A DNA stretch of 6,481 nt from an uncultured Clostridia bacterium (GCA_938014855.1 CALLQM010000006.1:1-6481); one strand, 5' to 3'. Positions 1-5,074 are shown, counted from the stretch's first letter. The notes: generated by a model from the sequence alone, not told the origin. Translations and numbers: made by a program.

Positions 1-756
1 TTGGAACGTTTGATTCAAGATGGACGCATCCATCCTGCGCGCATTGAGGAAACTGTGGAAAAAGCTCGTCGTGAAATTGACAGTAAAATCAAGCAGGACG
101 GTGAACGCGCTGTTATGCAATGCGGTGTTCACAGCATGCATCCTGAACTGATTAAGCTGCTTGGCCGTATGCGTTACCGTTCCAGCTATGGACAGAACGT
201 ACTTAGCCATTCCATTGAAGTTTCACAGCTTGCCGGTATGATGGCGGCAGAATTAGGTTCTGATGAAATGCAGGCACGCCGCGCCGGTTTAATCCATGAT
301 ATCGGTAAATCCATGACTCACGAAATTGAAGGCTCTCATGTACAGATCGGTGTTGATCTTGCTCGTAAATACAAAGAGAACCCCGAAATTATCCATGCAA
401 TTGAAGCGCACCACAACGATATTGAACCGAAAACAATCGTTGCTTGCCTTGTACAAGCTGCAGATGCAATCTCAGCAGCTCGTCCAGGCGCACGCCGCGA
501 AAATCTTGAAAATTATATTAAGCGGCTTGAAAAATTGGAAGAAATCGCAAACTCGTTCGACGGAGTTGAAAAGTGCTTTGCAATCCAAGCCGGCCGCGAA
601 ATCCGTATCATGCTGAAACCGGAAATGATTTCGGATGATCAGATGACGATTATGGCTCGTGATATTGTAAAGAAAATCGAAGGCGAGCTTGATTATCCCG
701 GACAGATCAAAGTGCATTGCATTCGTGAAAATCGTGCAATTGAATATGCAAAATAA
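1..756 (+). CDS. rny: Ribonuclease Y, C-terminal half (5' end outside window)
   Basis: Membrane-anchored endoribonuclease that starts mRNA decay in Firmicutes. The visible 251 codons begin in the last part of the KH domain (LIQDGRIHPARIEE, a family signature) and run through the HD metal-dependent phosphohydrolase domain to the C-terminal domain. The catalytic His-Asp pair is at visible residues 99-100 (GLIHDIGK). Other metal-ligand candidates are H70 (NVLSHSIE) and H137/H138 (EAHHND). The signature DAISAARPGARREN follows. The family is normally about 510-520 residues with an N-terminal membrane helix and coiled coil, so roughly the first half is missing. The TTG at base 1 is an internal leucine codon, not the true start. 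The reading frame is intact, ends in TAA, and is followed within two bases by a terminator, so rny ends its transcript here. Confidence 0.95.
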   Translation: MERLIQDGRIHPARIEETVEKARREIDSKIKQDGERAVMQCGVHSMHPELIKLLGRMRYRSSYGQNVLSHSIEVSQLAGMMAAELGSDEMQARRAGLIHDIGKSMTHEIEGSHVQIGVDLARKYKENPEIIHAIEAHHNDIEPKTIVACLVQAADAISAARPGARRENLENYIKRLEKLEEIANSFDGVEKCFAIQAGREIRIMLKPEMISDDQMTIMARDIVKKIEGELDYPGQIKVHCIRENRAIEYAK

Positions 757-757
757 T

Positions 758-789
758 AAAAAATGCCGTCCTACAGGACGGCATTTTTT
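758..789. terminator. Bidirectional intrinsic terminator between convergent genes
   Basis: The perfect stem ATGCCGTCC/GGACGGCAT has a 4-nt loop (TACA). It is flanked by six A on the left and six T on the right, so a GC-rich hairpin plus U-tract forms on either strand. It terminates rny from the left and the radical SAM gene (stop at 808) from the right. Confidence 0.93.
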
Positions 790-807
790 ATATGTTTGCT
801 CTGCTCG

Positions 808-1695
808 TTAAACTCCTTGTAAATCAAAAAGAGGGGTATACTCCTCTTTTGCAGAACTGCGCTCCTGCATAAAACCACGCAGCCCAAGCTCCTGCGCTTT
901 AGACAGCACCTGATTGTATTCGTAGGTGCTGACGCGGCGGTTAATTTCCGGATATTCTGCACATCGATAAAACGGTGTAAACTGACTCATTAAGCTGACT
1001 GCAATTTTGTCAACTGGCAGATTTTTTGCAATCCATTCTAAAATGGCTTCCGAATCAAATCTTCCTTTTGGCATCACAAGATGCCGAACAATCAATCCTT
1101 TTTGGAGCATCCCAGCCTTGCCATAGCGTAGTTCCCCCACTTGCCGGTACATTTCCCGGATTGCCGCTGTTGCATGCTGAAAATAGTCCGGCGCGCCGGC
1201 GTAGCGCTTTGCTCGTTGAGGATCCATAAATTTTAAATCCGGTAAGTAGATATCCACAAGACCTTCCATCATCTTTAATGTTTCGCAAGTCTCATAACCG
1301 CCTGAATTATACACGATCGGTACATGCAGATTAGGTTTTGCAAGTTTAAGAGCTTTTACAATCCATGGCACATAATGCGTTGGATTCACTAGATTAATAG
1401 TGTGAGCGCCTTGTGCTTGCAATTTTAAAAAGATGTGGGCCAAGCGATCAATCGTAATTTCTTTTCCGAAATTCTCTGCGCTTACTTGATAATTCTGACA
1501 GAAACAACACTGTAATGGACAGCCGGAAAAAAATACCGTTCCTGAGCCATTTGTTCCGCTGATACACGGTTCTTCCCATAGGTGCAGAGCCGCTCTTGCT
1601 ACACGCAGATTGGCGCCTCCTCCGCAGGATCCCTGTTGTTTCGTACGGTCCGCGCCGCATTTTCGCGGACATAATTTGCAATTTAATATATCCAT
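808..1695 (-). CDS. PflX-type radical SAM protein (pyruvate formate-lyase-activating-enzyme-like)
   Basis: A 295-residue radical SAM enzyme. The cluster-binding motif CxxxCxxC is C59, C63, C66 (GCPLQCCFCQN), which should bind the [4Fe-4S] cluster that cleaves S-adenosylmethionine. An N-terminal cysteine set (C6, C9, C13, C24: CKLCPRKCG then GSCGGG) is typical of the PflX branch (COG1313) and may bind a second cluster. Length is normal for that branch. PflX proteins resemble glycyl-radical-enzyme activases, but their substrate is not established, and no glycyl radical enzyme lies in this window. The ATG at 1695 is preceded by AAGGGGA about 9 nt upstream. The gene lies downstream of corA in the same direction, separated by the corA terminator. 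I see no convincing promoter in the gap, so low-level readthrough is possible. Confidence 0.85.
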   Translation of the reverse strand: MDILNCKLCPRKCGADRTKQQGSCGGGANLRVARAALHLWEEPCISGTNGSGTVFFSGCPLQCCFCQNYQVSAENFGKEITIDRLAHIFLKLQAQGAHTINLVNPTHYVPWIVKALKLAKPNLHVPIVYNSGGYETCETLKMMEGLVDIYLPDLKFMDPQRAKRYAGAPDYFQHATAAIREMYRQVGELRYGKAGMLQKGLIVRHLVMPKGRFDSEAILEWIAKNLPVDKIAVSLMSQFTPFYRCAEYPEINRRVSTYEYNQVLSKAQELGLRGFMQERSSAKEEYTPLFDLQGV

Positions 1696-1741
1696 TCTGT
1701 ATTATCCCCTTATAATATTACAAATAGGATATTCAACATAG

Positions 1742-1764
1742 AAAAAGCCCGCAAAACGCGGGCT
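1742..1764 (-). terminator. Intrinsic terminator of corA
   Basis: On the - strand, the stem AGCCCGC/GCGGGCT with a 5-nt loop (GTTTT) is followed by five T. It begins a few bases after the corA stop codon (1769-1771). It separates corA from the downstream radical SAM gene. Confidence 0.88.
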
Positions 1765-1768
1765 CTTT

Positions 1769-2701
1769 TCAATGAAACATATCTTTTTTAATTAAAATAA
1801 TCGTAGCTGTAAGCGAAACGATTAAAGAAAGCACCAACGGGAACCATGTATTCGCAAGCGGGAGTGGAACATTCATTCCATAAAAACTAAATACCATCGT
1901 TGGAATCGCCATAATAACGGTAATGCAGGTTAGCACTTTCATCACAATGTTTAAGTTATTTGAAATCACAGAGGCAAACGCATCCATTGTACCAGACAAA
2001 ATTCCCGAATAGATGTTGCCCATCTCAATCGCCTGCTTAATTTCAATCAGCACATCTTCCAATAAATCTTCATCTTCTTCATAGAGTTTGATGATGCGGC
2101 CGCGGAGAATTTTTTCAAGCGTCACTTCGTTTGATTTGAGCGAGGTTGAAAAATAGACCAACGATTTTTCCAAGCCCAAAAGCTGGATCAATTCCTTATT
2201 TCGCATCGACTGATGCAGACGCTGTTCCGTAGAATATGAAATTTTATCGATTTGTTTCAAATACTGCAAAAACCGCGCAGCAATTCGCAGCAGTGTCATC
2301 AATAAAAATCGTGTTTTTAAAGTTGTTTGCAGCCCTTTCACGCGTCCCTGTATCATATCTTGGATGGTCAGATTATCTTCAAGACAAACGGTAATGATGT
2401 AATTATCGGTCATAATAATGCCCATTGGCAAAGTAGTATACAAAATCGTCTTATTTTCATCGGCTTGTTCTTCCGCAGAAGGATAGTCGATAATTACCAG
2501 CGTCTGACCATTTTCCTTTTCAATACGGGAGCTTTCCTCCTCGTCAAGAGCGGCGCGGACAAAATCAGCTTCCACACCCAATTCTTTCGTCAGGAACGCA
2601 ACCTCAGATTCTGCTGGACTAATAACCGAGATCCAACAGCCGGGTTCCGGTGCGTCAATTTTGATGATACGATTATCAACGGTTTTGTAAAAGTTAAGCA
2701 T
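1769..2701 (-). CDS. corA: CorA-family divalent metal (Mg2+/Co2+) transporter
   Basis: A 310-residue inner-membrane cation channel of the CorA family, which acts as a homopentamer. Residues 1 to about 250 form the cytosolic domain, ending in a long helical stretch. Two membrane helices follow at about 253-273 and 286-304. The signature YGMN is at 274-277, at the end of the first helix, where it forms the ion selectivity filter. The C-terminus is short and basic (KKDMFH), as expected. The loop after GMN reads VPLPLANTW instead of the classical acidic MPEL-type loop, so the exact metal (Mg2+, Co2+, Ni2+, or Zn2+ as in ZntB) cannot be fixed from sequence. ATG at 2701 is supported by AAGGGGAT 8 nt upstream; this site is also one arm of a hairpin. 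The gene has its own promoter and a structured leader with a leader ORF. Confidence 0.92.
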   Translation of the reverse strand: MLNFYKTVDNRIIKIDAPEPGCWISVISPAESEVAFLTKELGVEADFVRAALDEEESSRIEKENGQTLVIIDYPSAEEQADENKTILYTTLPMGIIMTDNYIITVCLEDNLTIQDMIQGRVKGLQTTLKTRFLLMTLLRIAARFLQYLKQIDKISYSTEQRLHQSMRNKELIQLLGLEKSLVYFSTSLKSNEVTLEKILRGRIIKLYEEDEDLLEDVLIEIKQAIEMGNIYSGILSGTMDAFASVISNNLNIVMKVLTCITVIMAIPTMVFSFYGMNVPLPLANTWFPLVLSLIVSLTATIILIKKDMFH

Positions 2702-2708
2702 CGCACTT

Positions 2709-2753
2709 ATCCCCTTTCGCAGGGGATTTTTTAAGGCTCGATGAATCCCCTGC
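2709..2753 (-). promoter_or_regulatory. Alternative hairpins masking or freeing the corA ribosome binding site
   Basis: Reading the - strand, segment 1 GCAGGGGATT (2753-2744) is perfectly complementary to segment 2 AATCCCCTGC (2728-2719): 10 bp with a 15-nt loop. Segment 2 also pairs through ATCCCCT with segment 3 AGGGGAT (2715-2709): 7 bp with a 5-nt loop. Segment 3 is the corA Shine-Dalgarno. Pairing 1:2 leaves it open; pairing 2:3 hides it. The leader-ORF stop codon (2733-2731) lies in the loop between segments 1 and 2, so ribosome position would decide which pairing forms. Confidence 0.65.
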
Positions 2754-2817
2754 CCATATTGAATTTTTGAGCAAATTTGCTACTGGGAAAATATATACTT
2801 CCCGGGTCAGGGTTCAC
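2731..2817 (-). CDS. Putative corA leader peptide (28 codons, N-terminal MNPDP)
   Basis: GTG at 2817-2815 is preceded by GGAGGTG (2829-2823), an almost ideal Shine-Dalgarno, with 7 nt between GGAGG and GTG. The ORF runs 28 codons to TAA at 2733-2731, 29 nt before the corA ATG. The product starts MNPDPGSIYFP and ends GRGFIEP. Pro-Asp-Pro at residues 3-5 mirrors the start of the enterobacterial Mg2+-responsive leader peptide MgtL, where acidic/proline-rich N-terminal codons destabilise ribosomes at low Mg2+. The rest does not resemble MgtL. The C-terminal Glu-Pro-stop is a context known for slow termination. The ORF overlaps pairing segment 1. An overlapping ATG-TGA at 2819-2814 could compete for initiation. 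Translation is inferred, not shown. Length alone is not significant; the case rests on the ribosome binding site, the start motif and the position before corA. Confidence 0.55.
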   Translation of the reverse strand: MNPDPGSIYFPSSKFAQKFNMGRGFIEP

Positions 2818-2883
2818 ATCTACACCTCCAAAATTCAAATGAGGCGCAATCTAATGGGAGCTTTCCCCATATGCGCCATAATT

Positions 2884-2911
2884 ATTATAGCATATAAAAT
2901 TCTGATTGCAA
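2884..2911 (-). promoter_or_regulatory. Promoter of the corA leader transcript
   Basis: On the - strand, -35 TTGCAA (2911-2906), a 16-bp spacer and -10 TATAAT (2889-2884) with an upstream TG (extended -10, TGCTATAAT). The expected start is at about 2877, exactly the first G of the 5' hairpin of the leader. Confidence 0.8.
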
Positions 2912-2992
2912 CCGCATTTCCTAGATATTCAGCAATAATATTTCCTAATCGACTGCAATCGTTCTTTTTGGTCTAATTTTAACGATATAGGG

Positions 2993-3032
2993 AAAAAATG
3001 AAAATACGGACGCCTATATTGCATGGCGCCCG
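2993..3032 (-). terminator. Intrinsic terminator of the SGNH-lipoprotein operon
   Basis: On the - strand, CGGGCGCC (3032-3025) pairs with GGCGTCCG (3014-3007) with one G-U pair and a 10-nt loop. It is followed by TATTTT and, further on, six T. It lies just past the lipoprotein stop codon (3042-3044). Confidence 0.8.
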
Positions 3033-3041
3033 CACAGCTTT

Positions 3042-3518
3042 TTATTTAAATTGATCATTAAAGGCATCGTCGACAGCTGATACATCATCTGCCATCACTA
3101 GAATAACATAGTTTCCGTTTACCACAGTTACTGCGTTTTCAATAAGAACCATTTCTTCCGGCACATAATTTTCATAAGCAATTTTTTGATCTTCAACACG
3201 TTCATCAATTGCATCTTTCACCATCTGAATATCAGCCGCATCTTTTACTTTAAATACGGATACTTCTTCGGCTGTCGCACGCGAACTGCTTACATAGCAG
3301 GTTTTTTCTGCAATTTTCTCCTCATCCAGCCGATAGATCACATCCACCTGCTGATCTTCCAATACCATAAGTTCATCCCGGAAAGACAATTGCTCGACAA
3401 CTGCTTTTGCTACATCTGCGGTTGCAGGTTCCTTTTTTGGTTCCGTTTTTCCTCCGCAGGCCGTCAGCATGGTCATGCAAGCCACAGCAGCCATAAATGC
3501 CGCTACAATCTTCTTCAT
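3042..3518 (-). CDS. DUF4358-type lipoprotein
   Basis: A 158-residue exported lipoprotein. It has a basic start (MKK), a hydrophobic segment (residues 4-20) and a lipobox LTAC with the lipidated cysteine at C21, followed by a charged linker (GGKTEPKKEP). The mature part (about 33-158) is acidic and fits the clostridial DUF4358 family by its overall pattern; I assign this from memory of the family and no function is established. After removal of the signal peptide it should be tethered to the outer face of the membrane. The ATG at 3518 has AAGGAG 9 nt upstream. It lies 36 nt downstream of the SGNH hydrolase with no terminator between them, so the two are very likely co-transcribed and may act together at the cell surface. 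Confidence 0.8.
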   Translation of the reverse strand: MKKIVAAFMAAVACMTMLTACGGKTEPKKEPATADVAKAVVEQLSFRDELMVLEDQQVDVIYRLDEEKIAEKTCYVSSSRATAEEVSVFKVKDAADIQMVKDAIDERVEDQKIAYENYVPEEMVLIENAVTVVNGNYVILVMADDVSAVDDAFNDQFK

Positions 3519-3554
3519 TTTATAATACTCCTTTTATTTTGATTCACGATTTGC

Positions 3555-4511
3555 TCAAGCCGTTTCCGATTCTTTTTCAGCAGATTCTTGTAAGGATTGT
3601 ACCTTGGAATCGTTCGCATCATCCGTTTCAGGCTGAGATACTGTGTGTTCCATCAAATAGTTAAACCATTTTTTATAATATTCCGGTCCAAAATGCATAC
3701 CGTCTGCCGGAGAAGCGGCATCCGGAAGCATCCCGCTTTCATCTTTCATGCTTTCTGCAACGTTTACATAGTAAACGCCCTTTTCTTTGCAAAGGTCAAG
3801 CAGAGCCTGATTATATTCGTCAATCCGCTGGTTATCCATTTTATAATTGTTTATTTTTGTAACCGGGGTGATGGACTGAATATAGAGTTCCGCATTGGGC
3901 TGAAGTTCTTGAATATCGTCAATTACGCGGGTGTAGTTTTTAATAAACTGTTCTTTTGCCTCATCGCGCACTTCGTTTCCGCCCAGCATTACATAAACCT
4001 TTTTATATTGTTTGTTTTTTAATCCATCCATAATCGTGATGCGGCTGCCATCGTCCAGCTTAACAACCTGTGCGGTATAAACGGTCAGCAAATTTACTCC
4101 GGTACCTGCAAGCACATCTGTATTTTCCATCATACCATAAAGTTCTATGCCTGTGGTGATCGAGTCTCCTACAAAAACAGCATCATTAAAGTAATCGATT
4201 CCAACTGGATCACTTTGAGGCACTGTTCCCTGAATCAATTTAATTTCCGATTCTTCTTTTATTACCGGCTCAGGTTCCGGTTGGGAAGATGCTTCGGATG
4301 ATTCTTCGGCAAGTGAAGATTCCTCTGAACTGGAAACCGACTGAGAACTTGAAACGCTTTGCAAGGGTGCATTTTTTTGGTTGGAAACTGCCTGCCAAAC
4401 ACCGGCAATCGCAAGAGATATGAAAATCGCCGCAAGAAGCATTAGCAAAACAGGCAAAAATGTATTTTTTCTTCTTCTACGATTGATTTTAAACGATTTA
4501 TTATTAGACAT
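3555..4511 (-). CDS. Membrane-anchored SGNH/GDSL-family hydrolase
   Basis: A 318-residue protein with a short basic cytosolic start (INRRRRK), one membrane helix (about residues 18-38), a Ser/Glu/Pro-rich extracellular linker (about 50-90), and an SGNH domain (about 100-292). All four SGNH blocks are visible: nucleophile S117 in VFVGDSIT, a glycine block (GTGVN, G136/G138), N179 in LGGNE, and D270/H273 in DGMHF. It should therefore be an active esterase or acyl-transfer enzyme outside the membrane. The likely substrate is an acyl group on a cell-wall or surface glycan; the substrate is inferred, not visible. The C-terminal 25 residues are acidic and low-complexity. ATG at 4511 has AGGAG about 7 nt upstream. 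It is the first gene of an operon with the downstream lipoprotein. Confidence 0.88.
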   Translation of the reverse strand: MSNNKSFKINRRRRKNTFLPVLLMLLAAIFISLAIAGVWQAVSNQKNAPLQSVSSSQSVSSSEESSLAEESSEASSQPEPEPVIKEESEIKLIQGTVPQSDPVGIDYFNDAVFVGDSITTGIELYGMMENTDVLAGTGVNLLTVYTAQVVKLDDGSRITIMDGLKNKQYKKVYVMLGGNEVRDEAKEQFIKNYTRVIDDIQELQPNAELYIQSITPVTKINNYKMDNQRIDEYNQALLDLCKEKGVYYVNVAESMKDESGMLPDAASPADGMHFGPEYYKKWFNYLMEHTVSQPETDDANDSKVQSLQESAEKESETA

Positions 4512-4570
4512 ACTTTACTCCTAAACGCGCTATTAAAAACACAAAATTTATTGGTCAATAGACAGCCATT

Positions 4571-4599
4571 ATTATACAACACCTATCCTTTGCTGTAAA
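4571..4599 (-). promoter_or_regulatory. Promoter of the SGNH hydrolase-lipoprotein operon
   Basis: On the - strand, -35 TTTACA (4599-4594), a 17-bp spacer and -10 TATAAT (4576-4571). Expected start near 4564, giving a leader of about 50 nt before the ATG at 4511. Confidence 0.75.
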
Positions 4600-4653
4600 G
4601 CAAAAACCATGCTTTATTTTATGAACAAACTATATTTTGTTTTTGAAAAGCAA

Positions 4654-4771
4654 TTATACAGAAAGTTATAAACACTTTCCACCGAGTTTTCAACAGGTAC
4701 ATTTACGATATAATGGGTGTCCAACCCATTTTCCCCTACTTTTCAACGTTTTGTCAACAATAGTTTCAACA
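4654..4771 (+). repeat. Phased array of DnaA-box-like nonamers
   Basis: Seven same-orientation nonamers resemble the DnaA box TTATCCACA with two or three mismatches: TTATACAGA (4654), TTATAAACA (4666), TTTCCACC-containing (start about 4675), TTTTCAACA (4687), TTTTCAACG (4740), TTGTCAACA (4751) and GTTTCAACA (4763). Start-to-start distances are about 10-12 bp within a group of four and a group of three, close to one helical turn. No perfect box is present and neither dnaA nor other usual origin genes are seen, so the role is open: binding of DnaA, of another regulator, or chance in AT-rich DNA. The rest of the 4512-4991 intergenic region holds the divergent promoters listed separately and AT-rich sequence. 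Confidence 0.35.
4687..4714 (+). promoter_or_regulatory. Possible + strand promoter
   Basis: A perfect -10 TATAAT (4709-4714) lies 16 bp after a weak -35 TTTTCA (4687-4692) that coincides with one of the nonamer repeats. It would transcribe the short ORF at 4788 and run toward the tRNA gene. A small hairpin (ATGGGT/ACCCAT, 4713-4729) directly follows. Confidence 0.4.
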
Positions 4772-4787
4772 TATGGTGGAGGAAAAA

Positions 4788-4832
4788 TTGTCGAAACCAA
4801 GGAATTTTAGTGTGGATTTTATTAAAAAATAA
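4788..4832 (+). CDS. Possible 14-codon small ORF with strong ribosome binding site
   Basis: GGTGGAGG (4775-4782) sits 5 nt before a TTG that opens a 14-codon frame (MSKPRNFSVDFIKK) ending in TAA. It could be a tiny peptide, a leader, or the remnant of a lost gene. The strong ribosome binding site and the TATAAT upstream are the only support. The start overlaps TGTCGAA (4789-4795), a perfect match to the Spo0A-box core. Confidence 0.2.
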   Translation: MSKPRNFSVDFIKK

Positions 4833-4860
4833 AAATTATACCATTTGTGATTACACACTA

Positions 4861-4889
4861 TTGACAATATACTAGAAAGAATTTATGAA
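4861..4889 (+). promoter_or_regulatory. Upstream candidate promoter for tRNA-Leu
   Basis: Consensus -35 TTGACA (4861-4866), 17-bp spacer and weak -10 TATGAA (4884-4889). It is in tandem with a second TTGACA promoter 38 bp downstream. Confidence 0.4.
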
Positions 4890-4898
4890 ATCTTTTTC

Positions 4899-4927
4899 TT
4901 GACATCTATCACCTCTTATGGTAAGAT
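4899..4927 (+). promoter_or_regulatory. Promoter of tRNA-Leu
   Basis: Consensus -35 TTGACA (4899-4904), 17-bp spacer and -10 TAAGAT (4922-4927). Expected start near 4934, giving a precursor leader of about 58 nt before the tRNA. Confidence 0.65.
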
Positions 4928-4991
4928 ATACTTCGTCGAGTGAGTCTTTCCCCCTATTTTTGTAAAGAATCGACAGATATTGAAAATTTGT

Positions 4992-5074
4992 GCGGCAGTG
5001 CTGGAATCGGCAGACAGGCACGTTTGAGGGGCGTGTGCGCGAGCGTACGGGTTCAAGTCCCGTCTGCCGCACCA
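4992..5074 (+). tRNA. tRNA-Leu (anticodon GAG)
   Basis: An 83-nt class II tRNA with encoded CCA. The acceptor stem GCGGCAG (4992-4998) pairs perfectly with CTGCCGC (5064-5070), followed by discriminator A and CCA (5072-5074). The anticodon stem is CACGT/GCGTG around loop TTGAGGG, anticodon GAG at 5026-5028, reading CUC and CUU. A long variable arm (about 5036-5046) and discriminator A mark it as leucine rather than serine. The T arm is ACGGG-TTCAAGT-CCCGT. Transcribed alone, with its own promoter and terminator. Confidence 0.96.

Larger units (their letters stand above)
2702..2877 (-). promoter_or_regulatory. Structured 5' leader of corA (candidate cis-regulatory RNA)
   Basis: From the predicted start site near 2877 the leader runs about 176 nt to the corA ATG. 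It contains, in order: a 5' hairpin (GGCGCA 2877-2872 with TGCGCC 2848-2843, inner stem ATGGG/CCCAT); a 9-bp A/U-rich long-range pairing (2838-2830 with 2767-2759) that encloses the leader-ORF ribosome binding site; a small GGGAA/TTCCC hairpin; and three competing segments at 2753-2744, 2728-2719 and 2715-2709. I could not match it to the M-box (ykoK), yybP-ykoY, NiCo or other metal riboswitch consensus from memory. No U-tract follows the last hairpins, so control of translation initiation is more likely than intrinsic termination. Confidence 0.6.

Noticed and set aside
1703..1736. Promoter TTGAAT-15-TATAAG for the radical SAM gene
   Set aside because: The spacer is short and the -10 would overlap the ribosome binding site, leaving almost no leader.
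2709..2732. + strand terminator (ATCCCCT/AGGGGAT followed by six T)
   Set aside because: No + strand gene or promoter lies upstream; the same bases are better explained as the corA leader hairpin on the - strand.
2702..2877. M-box, TPP, SRP RNA or 6S RNA in the corA leader
   Set aside because: Short stretches recall these (for example GAACCCTGACCCGGGAAG), but the conserved cores and helix order of each are absent as far as I can check by eye; a covariance-model search would decide.
2916..2947. Direct repeat ATTTCCTA at 2916-2923 and 2940-2947 upstream of the corA promoter
   Set aside because: Eight bases in AT-rich DNA; no further copies or symmetry to support a binding site.
4512..4991. 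Chromosomal replication origin
   Set aside because: Divergent genes and degenerate boxes fit loosely, but there is no perfect DnaA box, no dnaA/dnaN neighbourhood and no evident strand skew in the flanking genes; kept only as a phased-repeat observation.
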